Source: Candidatus Poribacteria bacterium
Lineage (GTDB): Bacteria > Poribacteria > WGA-4E > JAJDTR01
Assembly: GCA_028820655.1 (NCBI GenBank)
Contig: JAPPIK010000057.1
Location: 1 to 50,205 of the forward strand
Direction: 5' to 3'
Length of the DNA: 50,205 nt
Shown: piece after piece, positions 28,561-38,752 of the stretch
Numbering within the stretch: the stretch's first letter is position 1
Layout: each line of letters begins with the position of its first letter
Notes under the pieces: generated by a model
Databases searched by the model: none
The model's input: only the letters and a program-made list of their open reading frames with translations
What the model was told of the DNA's origin: nothing
Made by a program: the position numbers and the translations under genes

Positions 28561-28610
28561 CACATTCCCAAAGGCGGATGCGATAGGTAGGATTCCTTTC
28601 GGTTAATCTC

Positions 28611-28644
28611 TGCCCTTGTCGCTAAACTGCCCTTGTCGCTAAAC
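28611..28644. repeat. 17-bp perfect tandem duplication
   Basis: The sequence tgcccttgtcgctaaac occurs twice head to tail (28611-28627 and 28628-28644), just before the ribosome site of the next gene. It does not alter that gene's reading frame from the ATG at 28657. Confidence 0.8.
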
Positions 28645-28656
28645 AGGGGGAATTGG

Positions 28657-29214
28657 ATGACAATCAATAGCCCGAGGTTCCAACAGGCTGAGACCTTTCT
28701 TACTTCTTACGACACCGGGGAGATTGCGCACTTTAACGGGGATTTTTTCTCCCACTTGCGTCGGACAGCCGACTTGCTCGTCAGGTGGGGGAACACCGAG
28801 TATGTATGCCTCGCGGGTTTGTGTCACGCTGTTTACGGTACGCAGGGCTTTCAACAAGGCATTCTGGAACCTGACGAACGCCACCTCCTGCAGGAGGTCA
28901 TCGGGCTCGATGCTGAAGGGCTTGCGTATTTTTACTGTTCATGCGACCGCTCCAGTCTGTATCCAACAATTGGTGCGTCAGGAGGATTCAAGTTTCATGA
29001 TCGTTTCACCGGTGACAGATATGAGCCGTCCGAACAGATGGTATGCGATTTCCTTGAAGTTACATTTTCAAACGAAGTGGAGCTAGGTTCGTTGAGCCCA
29101 GAGTTTGTCAACAATTGCCGCGAGTTTTTCCAAGACTTTATGCCCCGCTGCAAACCGTATGTGTCTCAATCGGCATTCGAGGCAGCCGTTAGGCTATTCG
29201 AACTTCCAGTGTAG
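28657..29214 (+). CDS. DUF6817 domain protein (HD-like helical)
   Basis: 185 aa from the ATG at 28657, preceded by an aggggg ribosome site. A TTG eight codons upstream lies inside the tandem repeat and is unlikely. The pattern HFNGDFFSHLRRTADLLVRWGNTEYVCLAGLCHAVYGTQGF, then ERHLLQEVIGLDAEGLAYFYCSCDR, matches DUF6817. His pairs spaced as in HD-domain hydrolases (H-x5-T, AGLCHAVYGT) suggest a metal-binding helical fold. Substrate unknown. The C-terminal part (FVNNCREFFQDFMPRCKPYVSQSAFEAAVRLF) is helical. It is followed 52 bases later by the PhyH gene on the same strand. Confidence 0.8.
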   Translation: MTINSPRFQQAETFLTSYDTGEIAHFNGDFFSHLRRTADLLVRWGNTEYVCLAGLCHAVYGTQGFQQGILEPDERHLLQEVIGLDAEGLAYFYCSCDRSSLYPTIGASGGFKFHDRFTGDRYEPSEQMVCDFLEVTFSNEVELGSLSPEFVNNCREFFQDFMPRCKPYVSQSAFEAAVRLFELPV

Positions 29215-29266
29215 CGGACAAAACGTGTCGAATAGTCGGGACAATTAGCCGCGTAAGGTAATCGCC

Positions 29267-30142
29267 ATGAATGAGCAAGTTGACTTTGTGACCATGAGTG
29301 ATCGAGAAAAATACCTGTTCGACCTTCAGGGTTTTCTCGTAGTCAAAGACTTTCTTACCTCTTCCGAAGTGCAATCGCTTAATGAGGCTGTCGACGCCAA
29401 TATGAATGAACGCATTGAGCGTCAACCCCGCTTGCAAGGAACGGGGCGATTTGTTCAGGGTGAATTCGCCTCATTTTTTCATCACTTGAACACTCTCACA
29501 TGGGATCAGCCGTGGTGTCAACCGTTTCGCGACTTGCTGGCGCATCCGAAGGTTATTCCATATCTCAACACGTTAATGGGACGCGGCTGGAAACTGGACC
29601 ATGAGGTCGAAGTCTTGACGGCAACAGTTGGCTGCCAAGGTCTGCCGCTGCACGGAGAGGGCAATCTGAATTTTAATGGCTCCCGTTTTTATAAATATCA
29701 GAACGGACGCATGCGTTGTGGTCTTGTCGTCTTACAGTATTATTTGAAGGACGCGAACCCGGGCGATGGGGGGCTGTGTGTTGTTCCCGGCAGTCACAAG
29801 GCGAATTTCCCCATGCCCGAAGTCATAAGAACTGGAGAGGCGGACCAAGAACTCGTGCATCAGATTGTTGCGAATGCAGGCGATTTGGTGATATTCAACG
29901 AAGCCACAACTCACGGCACGCTCCCTTGGAAGGGAAAAGGGGAAAGACGTTTGGCATTCTATCGCTATACACCGAAATACCTTCATTACCACGGGGGTTA
30001 CTACGAGACTGCTCTTCCGGAGTGGGTCTCGGAGCTAACCGACGCCCAACGGGGCGTCTTGGACCCGCCTTACATCTACCATCGACCTCTGATCGAGGAT
30101 GACGGCATCACGGTCGTCCGCCCACGGCGCGAGGGTGAGTGA
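29267..30142 (+). CDS. Phytanoyl-CoA dioxygenase (PhyH) family protein, HxE variant
   Basis: 291 aa Fe(II)/2-oxoglutarate dioxygenase-like protein. The N-terminus has FDLQGFLVVKDFLTSSEVQSLNEAVD. The core has YYLKDANPGDGGLCVVPGSHKANFP and GDLVIFNEATTHGTLPWKGKGERRLAFYRY, typical of PhyH proteins. The first iron-ligand motif reads LHGE (His129, Glu131), where the family normally has HxD. The distal ligand is His216 and the 2OG-binding Arg is probably in GERRLA. Glu can replace Asp in some 2OG enzymes, so activity is plausible but not assured. The ribosome site aagg is 8-9 bases before the ATG. Confidence 0.88.
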   Translation: MNEQVDFVTMSDREKYLFDLQGFLVVKDFLTSSEVQSLNEAVDANMNERIERQPRLQGTGRFVQGEFASFFHHLNTLTWDQPWCQPFRDLLAHPKVIPYLNTLMGRGWKLDHEVEVLTATVGCQGLPLHGEGNLNFNGSRFYKYQNGRMRCGLVVLQYYLKDANPGDGGLCVVPGSHKANFPMPEVIRTGEADQELVHQIVANAGDLVIFNEATTHGTLPWKGKGERRLAFYRYTPKYLHYHGGYYETALPEWVSELTDAQRGVLDPPYIYHRPLIEDDGITVVRPRREGE

Positions 30143-30205
30143 GACAATTGCGCTGATGATTAAACTTACTTTAATTGCTATAACGGCGTGATGCAGGGAA
30201 AACGA

Positions 30206-31420
30206 ATGGGTTGGGAAATTCGCCCGGTTGCGGGTGAAGACGGAAAAGAATTCGACGATTGGGCAACGACCTTGGCTACCGCCCTTAGCCGAGGCAGGTT
30301 CAGTGAAGAGAACATCTCTTCGATAGATAGACCTACCTACCAATGGGAGCGCAGTTTGGGCGCTATCGAAGACAGCGTGGTCGTGGGAACCGCGCATTCG
30401 TATCGCTACGACCTCATCGTGCCGGGCGGGAAATTGCCGTTTGCAGGGGTCGGTTGGGTATCCGTGAGACCGACGCACCGTAGACGGGGCATACTAACCG
30501 CACTGATGAAAAGGCAGCTAGAAGACATGTATGAGCGAGGCGAAACGCTCGCCACGCTCGGGTCATCCGAGAGCATCATTTACGGGCGTTACGGCTATGG
30601 CATCGGCGCCATGAAAGAGAACTGGCGTATTGAGAGAAAACACACCGCCATTGAATTTGCAGCGGAAACTTCGGGGAGGACGGTGTTTGTCAGTCCCGCC
30701 GAGATGAGAGAGATATTTCCCGGGGTATACGAGCGGGTTGCGGCGGGAAGGCCCGGTATGGCTGCTAGCCGACCGGGATTCATTTGGGATACTTGGGTCG
30801 CAGATTACGAACCGCTTCGCCGCGGCAGTAGCGCAGGATATTACGCGATTCACGAGTTGGACGGTGAGATTGATGGATACGTGTGTTATCGGACCGCCGG
30901 AAATACTCTAATCGTGCGGGAACTCTTGGCTGCCTCGGACGCTGCCTACGCCGCACTCTGGCAATTCTGCTTTGGAGTGGATCTCAAGACCGAGATTGAA
31001 GCCCCCGGGCGCGCCGTGGACGAGCAATTGGTATGGATGTTGGCTGATCCACGCCGACTGGAAAGGATAAAAACGGACGGAATGTGGATCCGCTTGGTGG
31101 ATGTAAAAACCGCGCTATCGGGTCGACGATATGCACAAAATGGTCGGTTGGTCATTGAAGTACAAGATCCGGTCTGCCCATGGAATGAGGGATATTATGA
31201 ATTGGATGGGGGACCCGCCGGGGCGGAGTGCCGATTAACCAAGGATTCGCCAGACCTCGTACTCAGCGCTACCAATCTCGCCAGTACATACCTTGGGACG
31301 ATCAAATTTTCGACTCTCTACTGTGCTGGGCACATTGAAGAGCGAAGCAGCGGCGCACTAGCGCGAGCCGATTCCATGTTCTCTGCCTCGCGCGAGCCTT
31401 GGTGCATACTGCACTGGTAA
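30206..31420 (+). CDS. Eis-like GNAT acetyltransferase, copy 1
   Basis: 404 aa from the ATG at 30206, which has an aggga ribosome site and aligns with the start of the neighbouring copy. In-frame GTG 30188 and ATG 30191 are alternatives. The N-terminal GNAT domain has AGVGWVSVRPTHRRRGILTALMKRQLEDMYERGE, the acetyl-CoA pyrophosphate loop (RRRGI), followed by LGSSESIIYGRYGYG. The middle is a second GNAT-like domain and the C-terminus an SCP2-like domain, as in Eis/DUF4081-type proteins of ~400 residues. Eis enzymes acetylate amines, including aminoglycosides in mycobacteria. The substrate here is unknown. A close paralogue lies 264 bases downstream. Confidence 0.88.
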   Translation: MGWEIRPVAGEDGKEFDDWATTLATALSRGRFSEENISSIDRPTYQWERSLGAIEDSVVVGTAHSYRYDLIVPGGKLPFAGVGWVSVRPTHRRRGILTALMKRQLEDMYERGETLATLGSSESIIYGRYGYGIGAMKENWRIERKHTAIEFAAETSGRTVFVSPAEMREIFPGVYERVAAGRPGMAASRPGFIWDTWVADYEPLRRGSSAGYYAIHELDGEIDGYVCYRTAGNTLIVRELLAASDAAYAALWQFCFGVDLKTEIEAPGRAVDEQLVWMLADPRRLERIKTDGMWIRLVDVKTALSGRRYAQNGRLVIEVQDPVCPWNEGYYELDGGPAGAECRLTKDSPDLVLSATNLASTYLGTIKFSTLYCAGHIEERSSGALARADSMFSASREPWCILHW

Positions 31421-31684
31421 GTTGTACAGAGTTTCTGCGATGGTGTCCTCACCTGTGAAGGTTTTGTACACACAATTGGCAGCCCAAGTCTTTCATATCT
31501 ATTCTAAAAACAATGTCTTTTTTACACGTCGGTAGGTTCAGTTACCCGGCCGGACCGGAATTCATCCAGTCTCGACAAAGTGTGCCGTCAGGTCTTCGCG
31601 CCAGTTCTAAAACGTGATCGATCTTGAGGGTGCATCAAAATCAACCCCGCCGATTTTCAAGAGTCTTTCAAGGAAAGTCAGAAT

Positions 31685-32884
31685 ATGGAATGGGAGATGC
31701 GTCCAATCGAAGACGATGACGACGAATACGAAGCGTGGACGAAACCAATGGTGCGCGCCTTCGGCTTCGACTTCAGCAAAGAACTGCCTAAGACTCGGGG
31801 CAATTTCGAGTTTGACCGTGCGTTGGGGGTAGTTGACAAGGGAGAATTCGTAGCGGCGACTCACGCTTATTCTTTAGAGATGCGGGTACCCGGAAATGTG
31901 TTGCCGATGGCAGGGGTGAGTCATGTTTGCGTACAGGCGAGTCATCGGCGACGCGGCATCATGACGGCGATGACAAAGCGCCAGTTCCAAGACTTTTATG
32001 ATCGCGGAGATCCGATTGCCGGGCTTGGTGCGTCGGAAAGTATCATCTACGGCCGCTTAGGGTATGGTATAGCGACTCATCGCGAGAATTGGACTATTGC
32101 CAAGGAGCACACGGCGTTTAATCCGCCCATCGTATCCAAAGGACGGACCAGATATGTGGATACTAGCGAGATGAGAAATATATTCCCGGAGGTGTACGAG
32201 CGTACCGGGGAGGACAGACCTGGCTGGGTGCCCCGCCCCGGCTACGTATGGGATTTCATTGCCAGCGATTACGACTTTCGGCGACACGGCTGTAGCGCCA
32301 ATTATTATGTCGTTTATGAGGAAGGCGGCAATGTTGACGGTTATGTTAACTACCGTACAATCGGGAATACGGTGAGGGTGATCGGGCTTATGGCAACAAC
32401 CCGTCACGCCTATGCCTCCCTATGGCAATTTTGCTTCGGTATAGACCTAAAATCAGTCATAGTAGCTCCGAATCGTCCGGTGGATGACCCGTTAATGTGG
32501 ATGTTGGCTGACCCCCGGCGTTTGCAGCGATCAACGGAAGATTCAAAATGGCTGCGCTTGGTGAATGCGGCAGTGGCATTATCGAGCCGGCGTTACTCAC
32601 AAGGCGGATCTCTAGTAATAGAACTGCGAGACGCGCTCTGCCCGTGGAATGAAGGACGCTATGAGTTGGATGGCGGACCGGATGGGGCGGATTGCCGAGT
32701 TTCAAGCAAGTCACCCGATATTGTGCTGCGCGCCTCAGAATTGGGCGCCACTTATTTGGGCGGTGTGACGTTTTCGACGCTTGCGAGCGCCGGGCGAATT
32801 GAGGAGTGTGTACATGGTGCCTTGGAGCGCGCCGATGCCATGTTTGCCAATCACCTTAAGCCGTGGTGTGCAATGGGATGGTAA
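31685..32884 (+). CDS. Eis-like GNAT acetyltransferase, copy 2
   Basis: 399 aa. Strongly similar to the upstream gene along its whole length: WEMRPIEDDDDEYEAW, AGVSHVCVQASHRRRGIMTAMTKRQFQDFYDRGDP, LGASESIIYGRLGYGIATHRENW, LWQFCFGIDLKS, LMWMLADPRRLQRS, CPWNEGRYELDGGPDGADCR. The two copies therefore arose by tandem duplication and have since diverged. The ATG at 31685 follows aagga. The acetyl-CoA loop is intact, so both copies are probably active. No recognisable transport or target gene is adjacent. Confidence 0.88.
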   Translation: MEWEMRPIEDDDDEYEAWTKPMVRAFGFDFSKELPKTRGNFEFDRALGVVDKGEFVAATHAYSLEMRVPGNVLPMAGVSHVCVQASHRRRGIMTAMTKRQFQDFYDRGDPIAGLGASESIIYGRLGYGIATHRENWTIAKEHTAFNPPIVSKGRTRYVDTSEMRNIFPEVYERTGEDRPGWVPRPGYVWDFIASDYDFRRHGCSANYYVVYEEGGNVDGYVNYRTIGNTVRVIGLMATTRHAYASLWQFCFGIDLKSVIVAPNRPVDDPLMWMLADPRRLQRSTEDSKWLRLVNAAVALSSRRYSQGGSLVIELRDALCPWNEGRYELDGGPDGADCRVSSKSPDIVLRASELGATYLGGVTFSTLASAGRIEECVHGALERADAMFANHLKPWCAMGW

Positions 32885-32925
32885 GAATGGATTGTCCATC
32901 ATGGAAAACCCCAGAACGTCTCTCG

Positions 32926-33033
32926 AGTAACACTCGACATTGCACTCCGCTGGAGTGCAGACGCGGGGAGGATTCATGTTCTATTGACATCTCACTCCTC
33001 TGGAGTGAAAACCAGACCACGGAGGAACACTTT
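32926..33033. repeat. Palindromic repeat unit, copy A
   Basis: About 108 bp beginning agtaacactcga. It contains GCACTCC-GCT-GGAGTGC (32942-32958) and CACTCC-TCT-GGAGTG (32993-33007), and ends in ggaacactttttt. It is nearly identical to copy B 238 bases downstream. The two hairpins have the same layout as the GCCCC/GGGGC doublet at 19141-19227. Confidence 0.85.
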
Positions 33034-33163
33034 TTTCAGCCAGTCATAAAGCGATAAATGAATGTGTCCCGCTGATGGATTGCGATCGCAAACTAACAGT
33101 TTGCGGTACAAAAGTGTTACTTGCTGAAAGAATTATTCCGACAGGGATAATGGCACGCTACCA

Positions 33164-33272
33164 AGTAACACTCGAGATGGCACTCCGCTGGAGTGCAGAC
33201 GCGGTGAGGACTCGTGTTCTATTGACATCTCACTCCTCTGGAGTGAAAACCAGACCACGAAGTAACACTTTT
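33164..33272. repeat. Palindromic repeat unit, copy B
   Basis: Direct repeat of copy A with a few substitutions, including both palindromes and the 3' run taacacttttt. Similarity continues past the unit (agtcattgagcg; then ttgcttgctgaaagaat), but with a ~52-base length difference. This indicates a tandem duplication followed by gain or loss of a smaller element. Confidence 0.85.
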
Positions 33273-33529
33273 TACGGCTAGTCATTGAGCGAAAACCTAC
33301 TGTTGCTTGCTGAAAGAATCAGTCAGACAGGATGAAAAAGTGATAGTTACGCGTATACGGAAAACTCTGGATGAATTCGGACTGACGCTTTTGAATGCTG
33401 ACGGTCCCGTAGCTCGATGATACATTCCGCCAGGTACGACTTGAAAACACGGTTGGTAAATGGCGGCGCTTGAACCCTAGAGCGTGTATCGGAAACAAGC
33501 AGTTTTCAGCGCGAAAGGAACGCTTTTTG

Positions 33530-36500
33530 ATGAACAGAAAGGGTATTGCGACATCAATTTCGCTAACACTCTGTGCAGTCCTTATAGCCCTGCCAATTGC
33601 GTCTGTTATAGGGGAGGAAAAACAACGGATTCGACTGAGAGCAGGAGCGGCCTTGCACCGCATAAAATCGAATTCAGAAACCCCTGCTCGAGCGCGATGG
33701 CATCGTCACCGCGGGACGGTGCGCAGTCTTTACAATTTGACCTTACCTGTCCCGATAGGAACGCTAGAAACATCGATGCGTAGATGCGTTAATGACTACC
33801 GTGACCTATTTGCGATGACCGATCCGGGCATAGAACTGCAGGTCACGGACATACAGCGAAGCTTAACCGGCAATCATGTTCGTTTCCAACAATACCACAA
33901 CGGTATCGAAGTTTATGGTGCGACGGTCTCACTGCATACCAACCGATTCGGTCAGATACGGGTCATTCACAGCAACTACCTCTCCCACATCAATCTCAGT
34001 ACAGTTGCATCGCTTTCTCCCGAACATGCGATCAGTATTGCTATTGCCGATGCCGGTGCATCTGAGTTGCGCAAGCCGTCACGTGCCGACTTGGTAATCT
34101 TCCCGTATCGCGGCGCGGGACAGACAGGTGACCATTCGGATGTGGGTCATCTCGCGTACCGCGTACATTTACATTCCCGTCGGCCTTTGGAAAGTTGGGA
34201 GTACGTCATTGATGCCAACGCAGGTGAACCGTTGCACCGGCGGAACTTGCTTAGGTTTGCAGACGGGCGGGGGCGTGTTTTTAACCCAAATCCCGTGGTC
34301 GCCCTTAAGGATTTTGCTCTCACGGATCAGGACGATTCTGCCAACGCAATACCTGAAGCAGCGTATACGGATGTGATGCTGCCCGATTTGGACGGTAGTG
34401 GATTTCTTGATGGGTCCTACGTGAGAACAAGATTGACCGAAAGTCGTGCCAACGAGCCAAGGTTGGTGTTCAACTATCTCCGTGATGACCCCCGATTTGA
34501 GGAGGTGATGGTTTATTATCACGTAGATTCAGTGGGGCGTTATCTGAAGGGACTCGGCTTCGATTTCGTGGATAATTGGCAGGTTTCCGCGAATGTGCAT
34601 ACCGGTATGACAAGAGCCGGTTTTTACGACGACAGTGACGGCTCGATTGGTTTTGGAGATGCCGGTACCGATGTTGCCGAAGATGGCGAAGTGATCGTCC
34701 ACGAATATGGCCACGCGATTCTTGATCGGCAAGTTCCCGGCATAAACAAAGGAGAAGGCGGAGCGATACATGAAGGGTTCAGTGATTTTCTCGCGGCCAG
34801 TTTTTTCAGCGCGGTGAGTGACGGTTTCAGTGACACTCTGGTTTTTGAGTGGGCCGGTTCGGAAGACCCGGAGGTTGCCACGCGCCCCGTAAATGGCAAC
34901 AAACGCTATCCCGATGACGTAGTGGGCGACCCGCACGCCGACGGGCAGATTTGGTCGGCGGCACTATGGGAAATTTTCGAGGCGATTGGACGCGACGCAA
35001 CGCTCCGACTGGTTGTCGAAAGCCACTTTTTCCTTTCGCCTGACACGGAATTTCTCGATGCGGCGATGGCAATTCTTCTGGCGGACCAAGAGTTGAATGG
35101 TGACGCAAATTTCGGCCTGATCTTAGGAATTATGGAGAACCGCGGATTCTTTACGCGCCCCCGATTGGCACTTGATGCCTTGGAGGAAAACGATACGGTG
35201 GAGACTGCGGCCATAGTGGAACTCCCTTATATCAACGAAGAGCTATCAGTGCATTCAGCGGACAATGAGGATTACTATCAATTCCGTTTAGACGAGACAA
35301 TGCAGGTTGGGTTAGGGATTGATTTTCAACCCATCTACGGGGAAGTGATGCTAGCATTGACGGGTCCGAATGGCATCAAACTCGTTAACTTTGAAACGAA
35401 GGATATCACGTCGCTTGAATTAGTGCCGGGCGATTATCTCGTTACGGTATCCGGCGTTAATGGTGCGACAAACGATTACAAACTAGCGTTGATCATCGAC
35501 AGTCACGGCGATACGCCTGACACAGCGACAGCCGTGTCGATCGGGGACACTTTATAGAGTTTCATTGACTTTGATGGCGACACGGATTTCTTCGCATTTG
35601 AAGGTGCGAAGGGGCAGCGCATTGATGTCACCGTCGCCACGAAGAACTCCAACCTAGATTCATTGCTCGTTGTTTATGGGCCTGATGGTGAACTCTTTGC
35701 AAAAAGTGATGATGTCTTACCGACTGTTGGTCCGGAGCCGAATCCCGAACTGAATCCCCTGGGAATTGATTCTCGAGTGAGTGCGGAACTGCCAAGCGAT
35801 GGAACATATTTGCTCGCTATCAGCAACATCGCGCTTCCCAATCTGAATGTGCCCTTCGGCGGTCTGAACTACTCCTACACACTGACAATCGGTGGAAAGA
35901 CCGATGACCATGCAGCGTGCGGTAGCGGCGAAGAAACCCCATTGACTTTCAACGAACCCATATCCGGGGACATCACACTTCGCACCAACCCCGCATCTCG
36001 CGATCCTCATGACTCGGACGGTTTCCGTTTTCAAGCTTCAGCAGGCACAGCCGTTGCCTTGAGCGTTGTGATAGAACAGCCTGGACGTGAGGTAATGTTC
36101 TTTGTAGCGCAACTTAGTCTTTTGAACGCCTCCGGAGAATCGTTGGTATCTGCCCGCGGCGCCCCCAACAGTTTAGAGGTACGGATTGATGGATTTCGAA
36201 TTCCCGCCGATGGTGAGCATTGTGTCGATATTGCCGGTTTCATAGGAGGCGCTATCGGTTCCTCCTATACCTACACGCTGACGTTATCCGAGGGTGAACT
36301 ACCCGAAGATGATCACGACGATCTAAAAGGGACTCTGACTCCGTTAGCGGCGGGCGTCCCCGTCGAGGGGGTGATCAGTTATGCCGGGGATACCGATGCG
36401 TTTCAGTTTGACGCCAAAAGAGGTCAGATCATCACACTAGAGGGGAATGGATTATCCACTGGCCCTCTACCGGTCTCAAATTTAATTTTGGCGCTCTATA

Positions 36501-37540
36501 ATGACGATTTTCAGCGTATAGCCGAGGCTCCACTCTTTGTAGAAGGCATTGATTCAATGCTGGAAGGATTTGAGATTCCCGTAGACGGAACATATTACGC
36601 CGAGATTAGGGATGTGTTTGGCGGAGGCGGTGCGGAATTTACGTACACATTGACCTTGACAATCGAAGAAGATGTTGAGCGTAGGTTTTCCCCTTATGAT
36701 GTCAACCTAGATGGAATGGTGGATATTTTCGATCTCGTAATAGTCGCTCAACATTTAGGCGAAAGATTCATAAATGCCGCGCCAACTGCGGGGTTTGGGC
36801 GATTCCGCTCGGCATCGCCGGAAGGGGAACTGAGCCTCATCGTAACCCCGAGTGTGACAGATACACGCCGGTTGACCGTTGCAATTCACACGATGGCGAT
36901 AGAGGACCTTTTCGGTTACCGTTTCTTGATCCAGTATGATCCGGAGGTATTAGAACTCCTTACCTGCATTCCAAGCCCCGTGTTGGACACGGCGCAATAC
37001 CAGAGCTACTGGCATGTCTCTCAGCAAGAGGCGCACCTGGAGCTAACGCAGACGCGCCGGGGAACGATGGGGGGACTAACGGCAGAGGAGGCATTAGCTA
37101 CACTCGTTTTTCATGTCAGAAAGACGGAACCCCCTACATCACAATTTCCAATTCAACTCGTTGACATCCAGATGGCGGATTCCTTGGCTAGAGCGATTCC
37201 GTTACATGTGGTTGGTGAGAAAATTTCAATGGTAGATCTATTCCCAGACCAACCGATGCTGCTGCAAAATTATCCGAATCCATTTAACCCGGAAACATGG
37301 ATTCCGTATCAGCTCTCTACCGATTCAGATGTGACAATCTCAATTTTCGATCCTGACGGCGAGGGTGTCCGTTGGTTCAACCTTGGTTATCAGCACGTTG
37401 GGACGTATACAACTCCCGGCAGGGCGGTCTACTGGAATGGGAAAGACCTGAATGGTGAGTCGGTTGCAAGCGGCCTGTATTTCTATCAGATTCGGGCGGG
37501 GAATTTTACTCAAGTGCGACGTATGGTAATCCTAAAATAG
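33530..37540 (+). pseudogene. Secreted thermolysin-like zinc metalloprotease interrupted by an in-frame amber codon
   Basis: One frame encodes 1336 codons from the ATG at 33530 but contains TAG at 35555-35557 (codon 676). The N-terminus is a signal peptide (MNRKGIATSISLTLCAVLIALPIAS). An FTP-type propeptide (VRFQQYHNGIEVYGATVSLH) is followed by the gluzincin domain with HEYGH (His391, Glu392, His395) and AIHEGFSDF (third ligand Glu415), as in M4/M36 peptidases. Past the TAG the frame continues without loss in a pre-peptidase C-terminal domain (SFIDFDGDTDFFAF). Further PPC-like domains, a dockerin-like loop (DVNLDGMVDIFDL), a cohesin-like region and the NYPNPFNPETWIPYQLS sorting tag follow. 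The TAG separates the catalytic part from the tag. Could be a recent nonsense mutation, readthrough or sequence error. Confidence 0.8.
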
Positions 37541-37717
37541 TATACTGTCAAAAGCTGCTTCACTGGATCACTTTCGCAGTAGCTCTTCGCTCCTTTGATT
37601 GCACCTAACAGCATGTACTCTTCAATCAGGCCCTAAGCGAGTCATTGCGGCAACGGCGAAAATCCCCAGTATCAAAATTGAGTGAGCACAAATCCTATGA
37701 ATTAAGAAAAGTCCGAA

Positions 37718-38752
37718 TTGTCGGTTGAGCCAGATCAGCTTCGCGAGTTCTGTAATACGCTTTATCAAAAAGCGGGACTGTCATCGGAACATGCAACGGT
37801 AATGGCTGAACTACAGGTCGAAACTGATCTACGAGGTGTGTATTCTCACGGCACACGCGCGTTGCCCGGATACATACAAAGTATTCTGGACGAAGACGTG
37901 AATCCGGCACCTCAGTTCACCGTAGTCCGGGAGGGCCCGAGTTTCGGGATCATAGAGGGCGATAATGCTTTAGGTCATCCGCCTTCTGCATTCGCGATGG
38001 AGATGGCGATTAAAAAAGCCAAAAAAACCGGAGTTGCAGCGGTTGGGGTGCACAATGCAGGACATTTCGGAGCGGCAGCTTGTTACGGAATGATGGCTGT
38101 CCGCGAGAAGATGATTGGATTCGCGACAACAAGCACGGCAGCGAGGACAGTTGTCGCGCCGGGCGGCGCCACCCCCGTCGCCGGAAATACAGCGATGTGC
38201 TATGCGCTTCCGGCTGGTGAGGAGCGACCGATTGTGCTGGATATGGCTTGCGGCATCTCAGCCTGGAACAAGATTCGAACCATGCACATGTACGGCATTC
38301 CCATCCCAACCGATTGGATGTTGACCGCCGATGGAAAACCGACCGGGGATCCGGATGAGGGACGAATGCTCGCACCCGCAGCAGGGCCAAAGGGATACGG
38401 ATTGGCGATGATCATGGGTGTCTTAGCGGGGCCTCTCGTTGGCGGGTTAATGGGTTGCCATAGAGCGGGCGGTCCATCTGAACACTTCTTCATGGCGCTG
38501 AATATCTCCAGCTTTACGGATTTCGATGAATATTCTGCGGAACTTGATCGAGGCATACGTACCGTGAAGGCTTCGAAAACGGTCGAGGGCGTGGACGACG
38601 TTTACCTGCCCGGAGAGATTGAGTGGCGCAACTATGAGATGTGGATTGAGAATGGACTTCCACTTCACCTCGATCACCTGCAGGGGCTCGAAGCAATTGC
38701 CGAAAAACTAGGGGTTGAGACATTTTGGGAGCGAGAGTATTCTGAGTCATAA
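37718..38752 (+). CDS. Malate/L-lactate dehydrogenase family (Ldh2) oxidoreductase
   Basis: 344 aa. The family pattern is clear: L..FCNTLYQKAGLSSEHATVMAELQVETDLRGVYSHGTRALPGYI at the N-terminus (conserved SHG), then GVAAVGVHNAGHFGAAACYGMMA, PGGATPVAGNTAMCYALPAG, PIVLDMACGISAW, PAAGPKGYGLAMIMGVLAGPLVG. These NAD(P)-dependent enzymes reduce 2-oxoacids or imines such as pyruvate, ureidoglycolate or diketogulonate. The exact substrate is not evident. The frame has no ATG upstream of the conserved region. TTG at 37718 follows aagaaaag and is the likely start. It precedes a PhyH gene by 77 bases. Confidence 0.88.
   Translation: MSVEPDQLREFCNTLYQKAGLSSEHATVMAELQVETDLRGVYSHGTRALPGYIQSILDEDVNPAPQFTVVREGPSFGIIEGDNALGHPPSAFAMEMAIKKAKKTGVAAVGVHNAGHFGAAACYGMMAVREKMIGFATTSTAARTVVAPGGATPVAGNTAMCYALPAGEERPIVLDMACGISAWNKIRTMHMYGIPIPTDWMLTADGKPTGDPDEGRMLAPAAGPKGYGLAMIMGVLAGPLVGGLMGCHRAGGPSEHFFMALNISSFTDFDEYSAELDRGIRTVKASKTVEGVDDVYLPGEIEWRNYEMWIENGLPLHLDHLQGLEAIAEKLGVETFWEREYSES

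Larger units (their letters stand above)
32885..33529. other. Repeat-filled intergenic region
   Basis: About 645 bases with no gene. It contains two copies of a palindromic unit and a GCAAACT/AGTTTGC palindrome near 33088-33104. That palindrome is part of a ~52-bp stretch present after copy A but missing after copy B. The end of the region supplies the leader of the metalloprotease gene. Confidence 0.6.
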
